Below, piece by piece: positions 36,043 through 49,485 of a stretch of 64,000 bases of DNA (position 1 is the first letter of the stretch; each line of letters begins with the position of its first letter). This stretch comes from Prinia subflava (taxonomy: Eukaryota; Chordata; Aves; Passeriformes; Cisticolidae), in NCBI RefSeq assembly GCF_021018805.1, contig NC_086266.1, positions 1,426,001 to 1,490,000 of the forward strand. The letters are read 5' to 3'. The translations under genes and the position numbers were made by a program. The notes under the pieces were generated by a model, which saw only the letters and a list, made by a program, of their open reading frames with translations, made no database searches and was not told where the DNA came from.

Positions 36043-36552
36043 CAAAAGTCCCTGTCCATTGGCTAGCAATTTCTAATACCACATTATACCTACACGTGAT
36101 CACCTCCCTCTTTCTGCCTGGGAACTGGAAATCAAGGACAGCCAAGACATGTCCTGCTCCTCAATTGTGCAGAGATCAGGAGATAACTCAGAGATAAGGA
36201 ACAGACCCAGAAGTGGCAGAGGAAGAGAGGAAGAAGAGCTACAGAAGCCCCTTCTGCTGTGTGGATGATACAGATGATCTCATATTAATTCATTAATTAC
36301 CAGCAGCAGCTCTACTGAAGCTGTTACTTCCCTATTTCTCACACTTCTTACAGAAGTCTCCCGTGTTGCTGTCAGCCATCCCATGGTATTCCAGCTAAAA
36401 CAGAACATCTAAATCTTGGTTTAAATGCTGCAAAATTAATAACTAAGAGAAGAATCTTTCTATTGAACAGCTTGCTCAATCTTTGCTTTCTGCTCTTTGT
36501 CTATCTGCAGCTATTCTAGTCAGTAATGTGGCTGCTGATATCAATGACATTC

Positions 36553-36797
36553 ATCTTACTGTATTTTGCAATAAATTAAATATCCAGGTGAATTTTTTGC
36601 AGAGACTACTTAATATTAAGTAGAATGATACAGATTTATTTTCCTATTTGGACTAAAACATAGCTGTGTTTTTTCAGTTGGTAATAATATCATAACTCAA
36701 TCAAACTTTTCAATTGTTGTTATTGTGTTCTGTGTTTCTGCAGAATGTAAAGTGAATCATTAGAATATGAACAGTAGAGATTTGGATCCCAAGCGTA
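36553..36797. repeat. Inverted repeat, right arm
   Basis: This arm matches the reverse complement of 33786-33993. It contains ATTTTGCAATAAATTAAATA, AGACTACTTAATATTAAG and TTTGGACTAAAACATAGC, all mirrored in the other arm. An extra stretch of about 40 bp around 36707-36745 is absent from the left arm. The spacer between arms is about 2.56 kb and contains the purine tract. Confidence 0.9.
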
Positions 36798-39700
36798 ACC
36801 TTGCTATTTTAAAGCAGATTTAAATGTCTGTATCCATTTATGCTTCTAGGAGTTTCTCTCAATTTGTCTCAAAATTGAGAGAAAAAGTGTCTAAAATGCT
36901 GAGATAACTGAATCTAAAACCTGAACCTTTCCTCTAGCTTAGCTACCCATCCAAGTCACAGCCTATCCTATTCTGGACAATAATCTTATGGCTGCTTTTT
37001 TGGCTCACTTTTACCATACTGGATTGTCCTATTATTTTTCTAATCTAATTATTCTATGGCATTTCACTGTTACACAGAAAATGTGTGTCTATAAATTGCT
37101 GTAAGTTAAGCAGTGTTTCCAGAAAAACAACTTTGTCTTTTCCCCTTTGTTCTCACTGATGCACTGTGTCCCTTCCCCTGTCTGATACTCGGTGTTTGTG
37201 CTATTACAACCAAATTAGTGCTGAGTACAATGTAATTCTGAAAGCAACTTTGAGCCTGGCATGTGATATATGCAGCATGACTGCCTCTGGGACTTACAAC
37301 CATACCATGTATAACATTAATCATCTAGTGAATAAAGTAATCTCTTTCTCTGGAAAAGAAAAAACTACAAACCAAACAACAACAAAAGCCCCTCCACGCG
37401 TTTTTTAAAGTATCCATTTTATTCACCAGACCATGTTCCACATGCTAAACATTCTGTTTACAAGGGAGAAACACAGCAAAACTTCTCATTATCCACGAAG
37501 GTCATTGAGCCCCAAAGGATGCTTGTAGTTAGAAAGGCAGGCAGGGAAAGTAGGCCATGCACAGATCTGGCCAGTACAGGGTCAGCAGCAAACAATAGAT
37601 TCCCTGCAAGCAGTTTCCCCTACATTTTGCCTCCCAAAGCCTTCCCAGCATGTTCCTGGCACTTCAGAAAGGTCTGAGCAGCTTTCCTTGCACAGGCTTC
37701 TGCTAAAACCAAAAGTATCTGTTGGAACAGATAAAATTAGTCAAGATTTAAAACTCAGATGGGAACCATCTCGTGCTTATCAAGATAGCAGATTTATAAC
37801 AAAATCTATTCCCTGAGACCTGGTACACAGCAGAGCCGAGGGGAGCTTTGCAAACATGTAAACAATTCACTTTAAAGGGAAAAATGGGGGTCTGTGAATC
37901 CTCATCTATACATTGCTTGGAAATATACAGGCCAGAGCAGGAGTGGAGAGGAGTAGAGGTCTGCAAATCTACTAACAACACATTTGGCAAGATTCCAGTT
38001 ATCTCTAGAGGCTCAAGCAGAGCGGGTCCAGGCAGAATTTTACTGCAGTGCCTGATAACACGAAGCGCCAGTCAGTCAGTGCCTGCTTTACTGGGCAGTG
38101 TCAGGGAATAAACTGCAATTAGTAAAAATAACTTCAAACCAAACTCTCAGAGAGGAAAAACCAGAGGATTTTTCACTTGTCCTGTGTAAGTGTTGCATAT
38201 TGATCCAGGTAAGGACGGAAATGAACTTTCCACCTGCTTGAATTCCCACTGACTAAAGTATATAGAATAAATGATCAATTCCAATGTTGCTTGTCATCAC
38301 ATAAATTGTATGTTTAAGTCCTTGGACATTTACTGCGTGGCTGTATTAACACTCCAAAAAGCTTCATTCATTTGTTGGTATAAACCACACTTCCAGTCTG
38401 CTTAATCTTTGACAGACAGGTCTCATTGTCCCCAAAATCCCTCACCACACAATACAACAAAGACTGAAATGACTCTGTGGGGCTGCTCTGCTACCCACAC
38501 TGCTCCGCGCTTCCTGCCCCTATATCCCTGGAATTCATGACCATGCAGATTACTAAATTACACACTAGGCCGGGGATTAAGCGTGGCTCTTTGTATGGGA
38601 GCATCTGAGGTCTGGAGGAAGATTTTACCTGTCACGGTCTGTGCTCACTGGGCCTTGATGAGGGGCAGAAGGAAGCAGCGCTGCAGAAGATCAGAACGCT
38701 GCTGTGTGATACTCAGCGAGCTGGATATGATGACAGGATAACCTGGCTGTGCCTGCCCTGCACACAGGTCCTGGCAGCTTCACACACACAATAACCAGCC
38801 ACTGTTTCCCAATCAGCTCAGCAGCTTCTTCCTCCTTAAAATGTTCCCTGTTCTGATGGACGGCGAGTCAGAAAATGCCCTTCAGTGCACCCAGCAGAAC
38901 TGCAAAGTGTGAGGGTTAGGAATGCATCCTGCAGCTAAGCAAACATGCCAAAAAGACAAAGGGAGAGGCAGGGTAGCTCATCAGTTGTTTTAATTTAGCT
39001 GCTACTCAAAGCTGCAATTGTTGCTGATTGTTTTCAGAATACTTTAAAGTTACCTATCTAAAAGAATTAAAAATAAAAACAAGGGAAAAAAGCCTGTAGG
39101 AACAGCATAAATTTAAACACCTTAAGGATACTGCATGCCTTTTATCCATTGCTTTTCACTTGAAAAAACAGAAGCTTTTATTAGGCCTTAATCTTGATGT
39201 CTAGATGAGACTGAGGAGAGTAAAGTGGTTTTACCCCAGTGTAACTTACAGAGAGCTGGTAACTGCAAGCTTTGGCTAAGTCTGTTTAGAAGTTCAGAAA
39301 TTACCAGGACAGTACAATGATGGAAATCAGGAAAAGTCTGTAGAGAGACACCACATTTTACAAAAACATGGTATTTCCTTTTTTATTTTTTAGGAGAGAG
39401 TGGCCATTAATTTTTGTTTTCTTTTCTCCTCTTTGCATACATATTCTTCTAGTAGCAAATGCTCACATCTCCCAGGTTTTATTAGTTATGCTGATATAAC
39501 CATAGTGTTCTGAAAGACAATATTGTATTTCTCATGTATTTTACACTCAGAGCACAGTGAATGACAGGCATTATCTAAGGTCTGAAAGATACAAAGTTCA
39601 CAGCACAGCCACTTCCACGGATTTGTTTCAGACAGCAAACTCTGCTAAAAAGAACAAATAAGGACCAGTACACCACAATAAAGTGATGTTTTAGTTCAAC

Positions 39701-42700
39701 ATCATCCCATTACATCAAAGAGTAGAGTTACTACATGCCAACACGATGACATGTCATTTCAGAGAAACCAGAACTGTCCCAGATCTGCAAATAGCTGCCT
39801 TGCACCTCATCAAAAACTGCAACCCCCCAGAAACCCCGGGATGAGCAGCGCTGGAAGCGGATCTGGTCTGCACAGGCTCAGCAGGACTCTTTGGAAGTTG
39901 CTGCCAGTGCTCCTTTGGCAGCCAGAACAGGCACTGTGGAGCTGCACAAACTCCTCCAAGCCCTTTCCCCAGAGCCACCAGCCAGGGAACAGCCACCCCA
40001 CTGCCATTGGAGGAAAATAAGCAAAGCATACTTTGAAAGAATAGAGAAAAAAGAATCCTCTATTGATCCCTGCTGCAAACCAGCTTTGTGTTCCCCTTGT
40101 TCCTGCACTCACTCCGGCTTCAGTTAAACCACAGCTAGCTGCAGTGATGGTTTTCCAGGGGATATTGTTTAAATCCTCATACCCTGCTGCATAGCATGCA
40201 ACAAACTGCCCTCAGCCCACACATGCACACCACCCTTCTCACCCTGGGCTGAGTTCTTGATAATCCCCAGAGGCATTTATAGCAGCCTTTAGCCAGCAAG
40301 AACAGCGAAACAGCGAACTGCTTCAATGAACACACAGAGTCTGAAATCACAAAAAGACTCTGGGATCTTCTCAGTGACATCCCTGCAGACAGAGGGTGGC
40401 TGCAGTGAGGTGCAGCCCTGTCAGAGACAGCATCACTCCCTCACTGCCACTGCTCCTGCCAGCACAGCCCATCTGGGCTTGGCTGAATCTGCAGCAGCAG
40501 AAATTTTGGCTTATATCTGCCACTGACTGGAAATGCCAGCCCTGCAACCAAAGCCTGAGAGGAACCATGCCCCTGAGGAAGGCTGAAGAGTCAAGGCTTA
40601 AAAGCAGAATAAAGGAAAAAGAATCTGAGAAATGAAAGGAGATAATGTTAGGAAGTACAGAGGAGGTACAAGTATACATCCACCATCAGTTTACAGCCCA
40701 GGCTGAAAGCACACACGAGGGAAGTCCACAAAAGTCACAAAGTTCTGCACGTACAGCCCCTGCTGCCAGTGTGAAACCAAAGCTGCAAGGTGTGCACTGG
40801 ACACTGCTGGTTGCCCATGATGTGACTCTGGTGGCCACATCCCTGATCTTACTGCTGCTCCCAGTGTAAATCCCAGAAACAGCCCCAGGAATGCGGAGCT
40901 GCAGTTCCAGAGGTGTCCTGGCAGGCTGCAGAGCCTGGTGTTCATTTTCCCAGCTCTCACAGGGGACGTGCCCAAGAACAGGACTTGCATCCTAAACACC
41001 AGGATTTTCCTTGAGTCTCAGAAGCTGCATCCTCATCTCTTTGCTTTCCAGAAACAACATTTTTCCACTGATACAAGTAACGCTGCAGTGTCAAAGCACT
41101 TATCAGTCATCCGGAATAACAGCTGCTTTATCCTGGGGAAGTGAAATTTAACTATGCAGAAACTTTGTCTTTGCTGAGCAAATAAAAGAAAATAAAAGTA
41201 TATTTTCCTTGTCTTTGCAATACCAGATGCATCAGCTAGAGGGGAAGAAATCTGGGATTCCTTCAGATTGTGATTACCAGTATCAATCAACATTATTTAT
41301 TTTGATAGAAAGGGTTTTTTTCTATTGCTACATCTTTCTCATGCTAAGAACTCATACTGGATTTATCAAAGAAACAATTGACTATTAGTACCAACTATTT
41401 TATTTTCCTCCCCATTACAGCAGTATGTGAGGTGCACATCTTTTTCCAAATACCAGCAACTTTAAATGATTTTTTTTTTGGTAAGTATCTCCAAATCTAG
41501 CAACCTTCAATGAAAGCAAGACAGATCAGATGCCCCTTGTATTTAGCAGGCCAGCACTCAGAAGAACAACACTATCTTGAAGGTATTTTTTACCTCTAAA
41601 TTATATGCTGTACATACATTCAGTCATCCAAGAAGGGTGAAATTAGTGACCTATTTTTCTCTCAATTAAATAAAATAATGCTAAAACTTGATGTACACTG
41701 TGGTGGTTAGAAACAGGACATTCCACAGAGACATTGCCTGAGTGACACTGCTCCGAGACACTCTCAGGCTCCTCTTCACTGAGGGTCTGATCCTTCAGCT
41801 TTGCTTGGGTGTATATTGGGAATGTTTTATTGTAATTAAATTGAGGAGCCGTGAAATGAATCTTTAAATGCCCCTGTTATGTCTCCAGTGAGCACTAAAT
41901 CCAAATGCTCCACCGTTGAATGCAGAGGGATGAAAATCCAGACCTGCCCTTATGTCCAGCTGGTTTGGGATCATTCCATGGTTTTATCCCAGCTGTGTGC
42001 TTTCCTTAAAAAATCAGGACATTTAATGCTTAGAGGAAAAGTTATTTGGTGCAAGGCCTTTTTATTGTTTATACAAAGTACAACTGATCCTGATGTGTAA
42101 CTGAGGCCCCAGGCCCTGCTGTACTGTAAATACTGAAAACAATCACCAGACCAAAGCGACCAGAGTCTTTGCACAAATGCTCTTTGTAAATGTGAGCCAG
42201 TTGGATGGTGTCTTCCAATTCCACCAGAAACTGCGTTTTACCTCCCACATGAACATAGCTGTTACAGGACACATATATTCCTAATTTACTGGAATAAAGT
42301 GATTATCTACAGAGATGGTGTAAGAAATCTGTGTAGTACTTCTAGCAGCATGGAAGTTCAATGCAAGGAAAAAGGAATCAAGTGATAAATAAAGGAAAAG
42401 TAATTGATTGAAATGAGATCTCTTCCACAATTAATTTTTCTGGTTAGGTTCCAGTGCAAAAGTTATGTGAAAATATATCAATATTTTTTCATTGATATAT
42501 CAACAAAATAGTATCTCAAACACTGCCTCGTGTGGAAAGAACCTTAAAAATTAAACTAAGCAGACAATTTGTAAATATATTTTTTGTTTAGTCTGGAATA
42601 CAAATTTTACACAGCACATACAACTCTTAAATCCTATCCAAACAAACTCAGGGGCAAAGTAGATTTTAAGAGTTCATACCTAGAAATTTAGGTTTTATTT

Positions 42701-45700
42701 ATTTCCAAAACTTGCACAAAATATTTGGAAATCAGTTTAAACATAGGAAGCATTAGCTCAGAATCAGCAGAAAGAAAGCAAAGTGTATTATTAGTCATAG
42801 GCACATTTCATTTCTTCTTCCTCTTGCAAGAATAAGGCTCCTTCACTCCTGTAAGACAGTGGTTAAAACATTAACTCCTGGAAAGCTGAAATGAAATCAA
42901 ATGCTACACGTTAACAAAAATCAGCAAAATTTGCCTTTCTGACAAGCAGTACTTGCTATGGTTATGGAAACCCTCCAAAGTGCCTAACTGGATAGCTAGT
43001 TGTGTTCAGGAGGGAGTTTCTGATATTGCAGGGACATTTAGGAGCACCAGATCCTAGAAATGTGTGAATCTGTTCAGAGGCCATTTACATTCCAAGCTGC
43101 CTGAGACCACTCCAGGGAAGGAGTTAGAGGTTGTCTGTGCTCACATCTCCTGGTGGAGTGAGCAGATACTTGCTGAGGTGAGTGCTGATCAGACAAGTTC
43201 TCGCTGATTTGTGAAATGATTGGACAGCACCAACGTTCCCAGTGTTGAGCAAGATGGGAGGGAACACTAAAAACAGCTGGTGATGGCTTAAAATTAACGT
43301 TCCCCAGCTTCTCTAATAAAATGCACAGCCTATGGTGACTTACACATAAATAAGAAGCTTTCAACTTTGTTCAGCTGTAGCTTTCATTCTACAAGTGAAG
43401 ATTTTCCCTCACACTCCTGCAGTTCAAAGAACATTAAGTTTTTTCCATGTTTCTTCCAGGGGATACAACTGTTAAATACACTGGGAATCCCTGTTTCCAC
43501 TCCGAGAGCCTGGATTATCCTCTGCAAAATGAGTTTGGGCTGTTCTTGTCTGCTTTGTGCCTACACAGTCAAACTGTTCTCACTTCATCTCCACTTCTGG
43601 ACATTGATTACATACGTGCAGTTATCTAAATATGGAAAGTAAGGGTAGATCTACAGCCTCTCTTTAAAAAAAGGATATTTTACATAGCCAGCATACCTGA
43701 AATCCTGTGATCCAGGCTCCCATTCATTTACCATTTTTTACACAAAGCTAAAGTAGCATCACCAAAGTCAGCTGAGTGACTTCTTAATCCTAGCAACTGG
43801 TTTTCACTAATGTAAAGAACAGGCCTCCAGCAAAGCTAAACCAGCAGAAACTGGTATTTCTTTGGTATTTCTGACACTGCTCTGAGGAGTAGAAATGCAG
43901 CAGAAGAGGGTGAAATCAAGACCTGGTTCACAAAGATTTTGTTATTTACAATTTTAGAAACATGCTTCTAGAACTGCCGTTTCTTGATTTAAAACTCTCC
44001 TGCATATAGTCAGTAATTTAGTGAGCTCTTAATCTTTAATTTGGAAAGTTGAAGCAAACTTTCCCTAAGACCTCACTAAAACCCAGGTGTTCTGGATCTT
44101 CCCAATACAACTATAGTATGAGATGGAAAGTAAACAGTCTAATCCGTGTATAAATATTTAATAAAACACTTGAATCTGGAGCAAAATGCAGCTAACTCAG
44201 TGTTCCCTCTTTAGAACACAACCAGATTAGCTGCATGACACAGTGTTAGTACAAACCTTCCTTGACTATAAACATTGCTGATGTATTTCCAATAATGAAA
44301 TGTATGGGAACAGAGGAAGGGTTTACTCTGAAGAGAGTAAAAGGTCCAATTTCACTGTGAACCTTCTCTCACCTGGTGATGCCTTTTCCTGAAGCATCTC
44401 AAGGAGTTCCCTGTGCATCGTTCCCCTTTCTACTGGCAGGGAGGAACATGACCCCAGTTAAAAATCAATGGCAGACACCAACAGAAGATGCTGTTCTGCT
44501 TCATATACACATTGACTCAAAGGTTCTCAGGAGTTAATTGCACATTCCAGCTGATAAAGGACAAGGGAAGGTTAAACTAGATTAGTTCAGGTTTTAGTCT
44601 TGATCTTAGAAAAATAAGTGAAGTTTAATTACTTCACTGCTCTGGAAAAAATCTGGAGATAACACTTATGTCATTTTTTGTTTCAAGAGAAAACATTAAA
44701 TCTCAGGAAAATTTCCTTTAAGGTCCCAGAAACACTGATCCCTGCCTGCAAGGAGTCACTGGGTGTCCCAAAGCTTGTTTTGTAATGATTTTGGATTTAC
44801 AGCTCCAGTACAGCTGGAGTTACACAGGGAATGACCACCTGCTGCCTTGATTTTGCATGCAGACTTCACTTCTTTATTTTGAATTTGCTGTGAGACAAGC
44901 TGGGCTATATTTCCACTGCTAAGGATATTCCAAAGGTTGACATCTTCCAAAAACATTTTGTCCTCTTAGGAAGATATGCCCTAATTAAAATCAGACAAGA
45001 CAACCTCTTCTGCTATCTTCTCTTCCAAATGTCTCTAAGTTTGGAGAGAAAATATATTCCAGAAGAAGTGATTAACTATTTTAAAAGGTTCCTCATTAAA
45101 GAGTACAGAAAGCTAACTTTTTACAGTTTTATATCAAAGTATTTTCTGTGAAGGCACTTTCCTGAAAATGTAGTTGAGTATGCAACCGATTTCTTAATTA
45201 AAACTTGAAGAAACGTATAACTAATGTAATTCTCACAGAGTGAAAGCACTTTGGAGCTTTCTCCTACTGTATATTTGTAACTGCCCTGCACTGCAGGACT
45301 TTACCTTTCTTTTTACACCAAAATCTATTCCCTAAGTGCAGCAGCTGCAAACAGCTATGGCAAGAATACCCTGGCTGATGCATTTCTCTTTGCTTTTCCC
45401 CTTCATTTAGAAATTTTTATTCTGTTTTTAGACAGGGAACAGACAAGGAGGCAGATGGTGCCAGTCTGGCAATGGAGATGGAAGCAGAAGGAATTTGGTG
45501 TTCAGGGGGATTTGCCATTTTGATATTAAAACATATCCCAGCTCCAGGAGCAGGTGGACAGAGCTCAGCTATAAGGCAGAACAAGTTCTCCTGTACTGTT
45601 CCAGCAGAATATCATGGATGTGAACACAAATCTGAGAGATCTGTCTTAAGAGACAGCAGCTCTATAGAACTTAAAAAAAAAAATTAGTGCAGGATTGCAC

Positions 45701-48700
45701 TACCCTTAGTGCTAAACATTAGGTACTAAAAACTTCTTCCTTTACCATACACTGAGAATTCAGCACATGCTGAGTCATTTTATTAGACAGCTTTCTTTGA
45801 TCATTTAAAAGAATATCATCAATCTTTGAAAAATGACAACCAGATGTTTCCTTTTAATAGCACTTCAAAACTTGTGCACTATTTGCACTGTATTTATTAT
45901 GGATCAAACCCAGAAATTTTGAAATTATTTTAACTTCCTGTTTATTAGCTTTGGCAACACTCTGCTGGTTTTTATAGAAGACCCACAAAAAGCCCTTCCA
46001 AAAATCACCCATAATGAACATTTGCATTTATGCTACTTTTCAGACTACTAAAATATTTCTATTTCCAAAATAAGTAGCTGAATGAGATACCTGATATAAT
46101 TCACAGTATCCATTCTTACTAGGGTTGCATCTTTCCTCCAAATTTGTTTTCTATTTTGGCAGCTCCACAGAAGGTCAAAGAGTAACCCTAACATATCCCC
46201 CATCAAATCAGAACATTTTGCAAAAAAATGCTTGTTCTGTCAATGGATTTGTGACTGATTAGAGAGCAACAGCTAAAATGTCTCTAATCAACCCCTTAAA
46301 AGGAGGAGACTGGCAAACACCTGAATATTCCTCCCTGAATAAGTCAAGGGAAAAGTTAAACAATTTACACTCATACCCAGATTCTCAGCTAGACTGCTCT
46401 GTATCCTACGTGTTATTAATTCTTCTCTTATTCCCACTATGTTCTGTTATTTGGATGCTGCTTTATCTGTTAAAAAAAAGTGCCATCATTCCCTTTTATT
46501 CCTGTCTTTCCTTTTCTTCACCATCAAGTGTTCAGAAAGCCCTAACACTTTGCTGGACACCAGCAAACACACACATTCCTCATTCACAAGGAGACAGCAT
46601 CTCCCCATTTTCCTTCCCTATCACTGATGGACAATTTACAGTCTGTTCTCCTGTCTCCTATAATCTCCCATCAGGAAAAGCTACGATTCACACCAAAAAT
46701 ACTGCACATATTTCCCAGAAAACAGGTAGCCTGAGACACCTATGCATTCAGCTTTCCTTCCAGCTAATTGGCACTGCAGCCCCTCCTGCCACTCCAAACA
46801 GCTCTGCCTGGTTGGCCGTGCCCATTGTGTGCCCTCCCTGGCTGCAGGCTCCATGACTGGCATACTTCCTGCCTATCTGTTGCCTAATTAAGTTTGCTTT
46901 GTAGTAATCCCTGCTGCTGGCTGTTTTCCTGGCTCCCGGGCCAGCTAACCTGACTGGCAGCCAAATCTCTCCAAGCTGGGCCTTGCTCAGGGATTGGTTC
47001 TGTGATCCCTCTGTTTCCGAGGCTGACTTACTGCAGGGATCACACTGGAAATCTCTGTCACACCTTTCGCTTGCTGCCAGCGGAAACTCTTCAAAAAAGA
47101 CTCTTGTTTCTGCAAAGGGCACCTCTTCTCATTTTAAGAAGATTAAAAAATAATTAGTACCGGGGATATTCTGAGCCAATCACACTTAGTTAGAAGATGG
47201 GCAAGTTTTGAGTGGGGTGAGAGGAAAGAGGCATGACAAAAATCAGGTATTTAAGAAAATTTAACCTGGGCAAAAAGTCTACTAAGACATACTCTAGGTG
47301 ATGAGTACTATACGTGAGTAATATAGAATGTTAGGTAATTTCAAGGCAGGATATAAGTTACCCCTTCTTGTCTATCAAATGCTTGGAGAGGAAAGTCTTG
47401 TGCCATTTCTCAGATGGAAGGGGGCATCAAAAATCTCTCTTCAACTGAGACATCACTGCAGGACTAACTGCATAAAATTCTACAGCTTTTGTTAGGCAAA
47501 AGCCCAACCAGCCAATTATATGTTTCAAAGACTCACGATAACATTTGTTTTTCTTGTCCTGGGCAGGACTCTAGAGAGTTTATCCTCCTGCAGAAATTCT
47601 TGGTTTTCTTTCTGACTTCAAGGTGGAGTGGCTAACATAAAATAATTCTAAGAATATTTACAGTTCTTCCCCTACAGTGAATAAATGAGTACACAAGAGA
47701 AATTGAAAGGTTGATGCTAGTTCTATTCTAAGGAGTTACACGGCAAGTAAAACATCACAGACTCATCAAAGCCTCCCTTCTATGGCCAAGAAAGACAACA
47801 TTTTTTATGAAGAATTTGGATACGTGTTTTATTCTCCAGGACTTAGGAAGCTGATGGGATCTGTTTTGTCCATATGGAGCAAATCCACAGCACAACTCAT
47901 CACTTTTAGTCTTGGAGAAAGTGCCCCAGATACAAAGTTAGAACAGAAGGTCAGTCGTGGCAAGGCTCCAAGGAGGCAGAGACGGGGCTGCTCTGTCCTC
48001 CCATCCCTACACACCTAAAATGAAATCAGTGGGATGACGGTGCTGCCTTCAAGGAACAGCACGTTCCTCCTGCGGGCAGCCATGGCAAAGAGAAATGATT
48101 CTGGTCCTGGGCAATGTGCCTGCACCTCAGCTCGTGCCAGCAGCACAGCAGAGAATCACGAAGGTACGAGGCAGAGGGACCTGACTCTGCCAGCTGAGCA
48201 CGAGCTCAGCAGTCAGCTCAGCTCACACCCACATCAGTGACACCTCACCTCTGAGAAAGTCAGTTTGGGAAAACCAGAAACTTCCAGGCTAGAAAGGAGA
48301 AACAAAAGGACATTCACTTGGTATAGTGACACTACACAGCTTCTTAAACTAAGACAACTCACAGCATTGTAGGATGAAACAAGGAGTTTTGTAAATGCTC
48401 CATTTGCTTCCAAAATAGTGTAAAGACTTTAAAATCCTGGGTTAAAGCTCACATGAGGCACAATTACTTGAACAGTGACACACACTCCTTAGCTGGGCTT
48501 TTCCAAGCCATCTGGAAGTGCTCTGTGGAGCACAGCTTGAGGGCCCATGTTCTGCTTGATTTCAAAGGTCCCCACTGCAATTACAAAATCTGCTGCCCTT
48601 GCAGGAGGACTGAGAAACAGTTTCAGGTCACAGAGTCACCTCACCCACCCTGGTGACACAGAAATGCCCTGGACCCTGGTTAGTTCTGAATGCTGTGCAA

Positions 48701-49465
48701 ATCTTAACAAGATACATTTCCTAGAACATCCTCAGCCTCACTGAGTGCACACATCCTCTCAGACAAAACTGCAAACCAAATCCAGAGACAGGATTTGCTA
48801 CCAGAGCCTGCCTGGTTCCCCTGTTTGAACAGAGCTGTTATCATTTCTGAATTCTGTGATAAGAAGGGGGCCTGTCCCCTCGAGAAGTCTCCCCAAAGAG
48901 ATGATGTGAGATGTTCCTGCACATAGGAACGGGTTTGGTCTTGGGTCCCACTGCATAAGGAACCCTCTCAAATGCAAAGAGTTCGGTTTTATTTATGCTG
49001 TTCCAGTATTTGGTGTGGTTCTCATTAGAGAGTTAAGCTCAGTGTATTTAGCTTGGGTCAGGAGGACATGTACAATAATTGTTTAATGCTACATTTGGCA
49101 AAGTTTGTTTTATTACTTAAAAAAAGATACAAACCTTGGCAGTTGTTAAAAAAAGCAGCTGGCACATAAGTTGTTTGACTTAACTATTACCTCATTTTCT
49201 TCCAAAATATTGCCAGAACTTCTTAATGAGAGCAAACAGATGGTGAACATTTTTCAGTGTTATAGATAAGCCTCTTCCCAAACCAAATGATGGCATTTTA
49301 TATATTTAACCAGAAGGGAATTTGAACGAGAACTAGACATTATTTACATATAGTCCATCTTTACAAAAATAACTTGATAACAATCCCACTATTACTTGTA
49401 CCTGTTTCCATTTAGCACTGCTCACACCTGGGCATTGTCACACTGGAAAGAAATTGGTATCCCAC

Positions 49466-49485
49466 ATTTGATTTGATTTGATTTG
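49466..49485. repeat. ATTTG microsatellite, 4 copies
   Basis: Four perfect ATTTG units lie within unique-looking sequence. Confidence 0.9.

Noticed and set aside
35407..36145. Frames of 188-220 codons rich in Phe/Pro/Ser/Leu or Gly/Lys/Glu
   Set aside because: They are translations of the purine tract and its complement.
46278..46856. 192-codon plus-strand open frame with a hydrophobic segment
   Set aside because: It lies in the large intron of a minus-strand gene. It shows no recognisable domain and no neighbouring splice pattern, and its length is reachable by chance in 25 kb.
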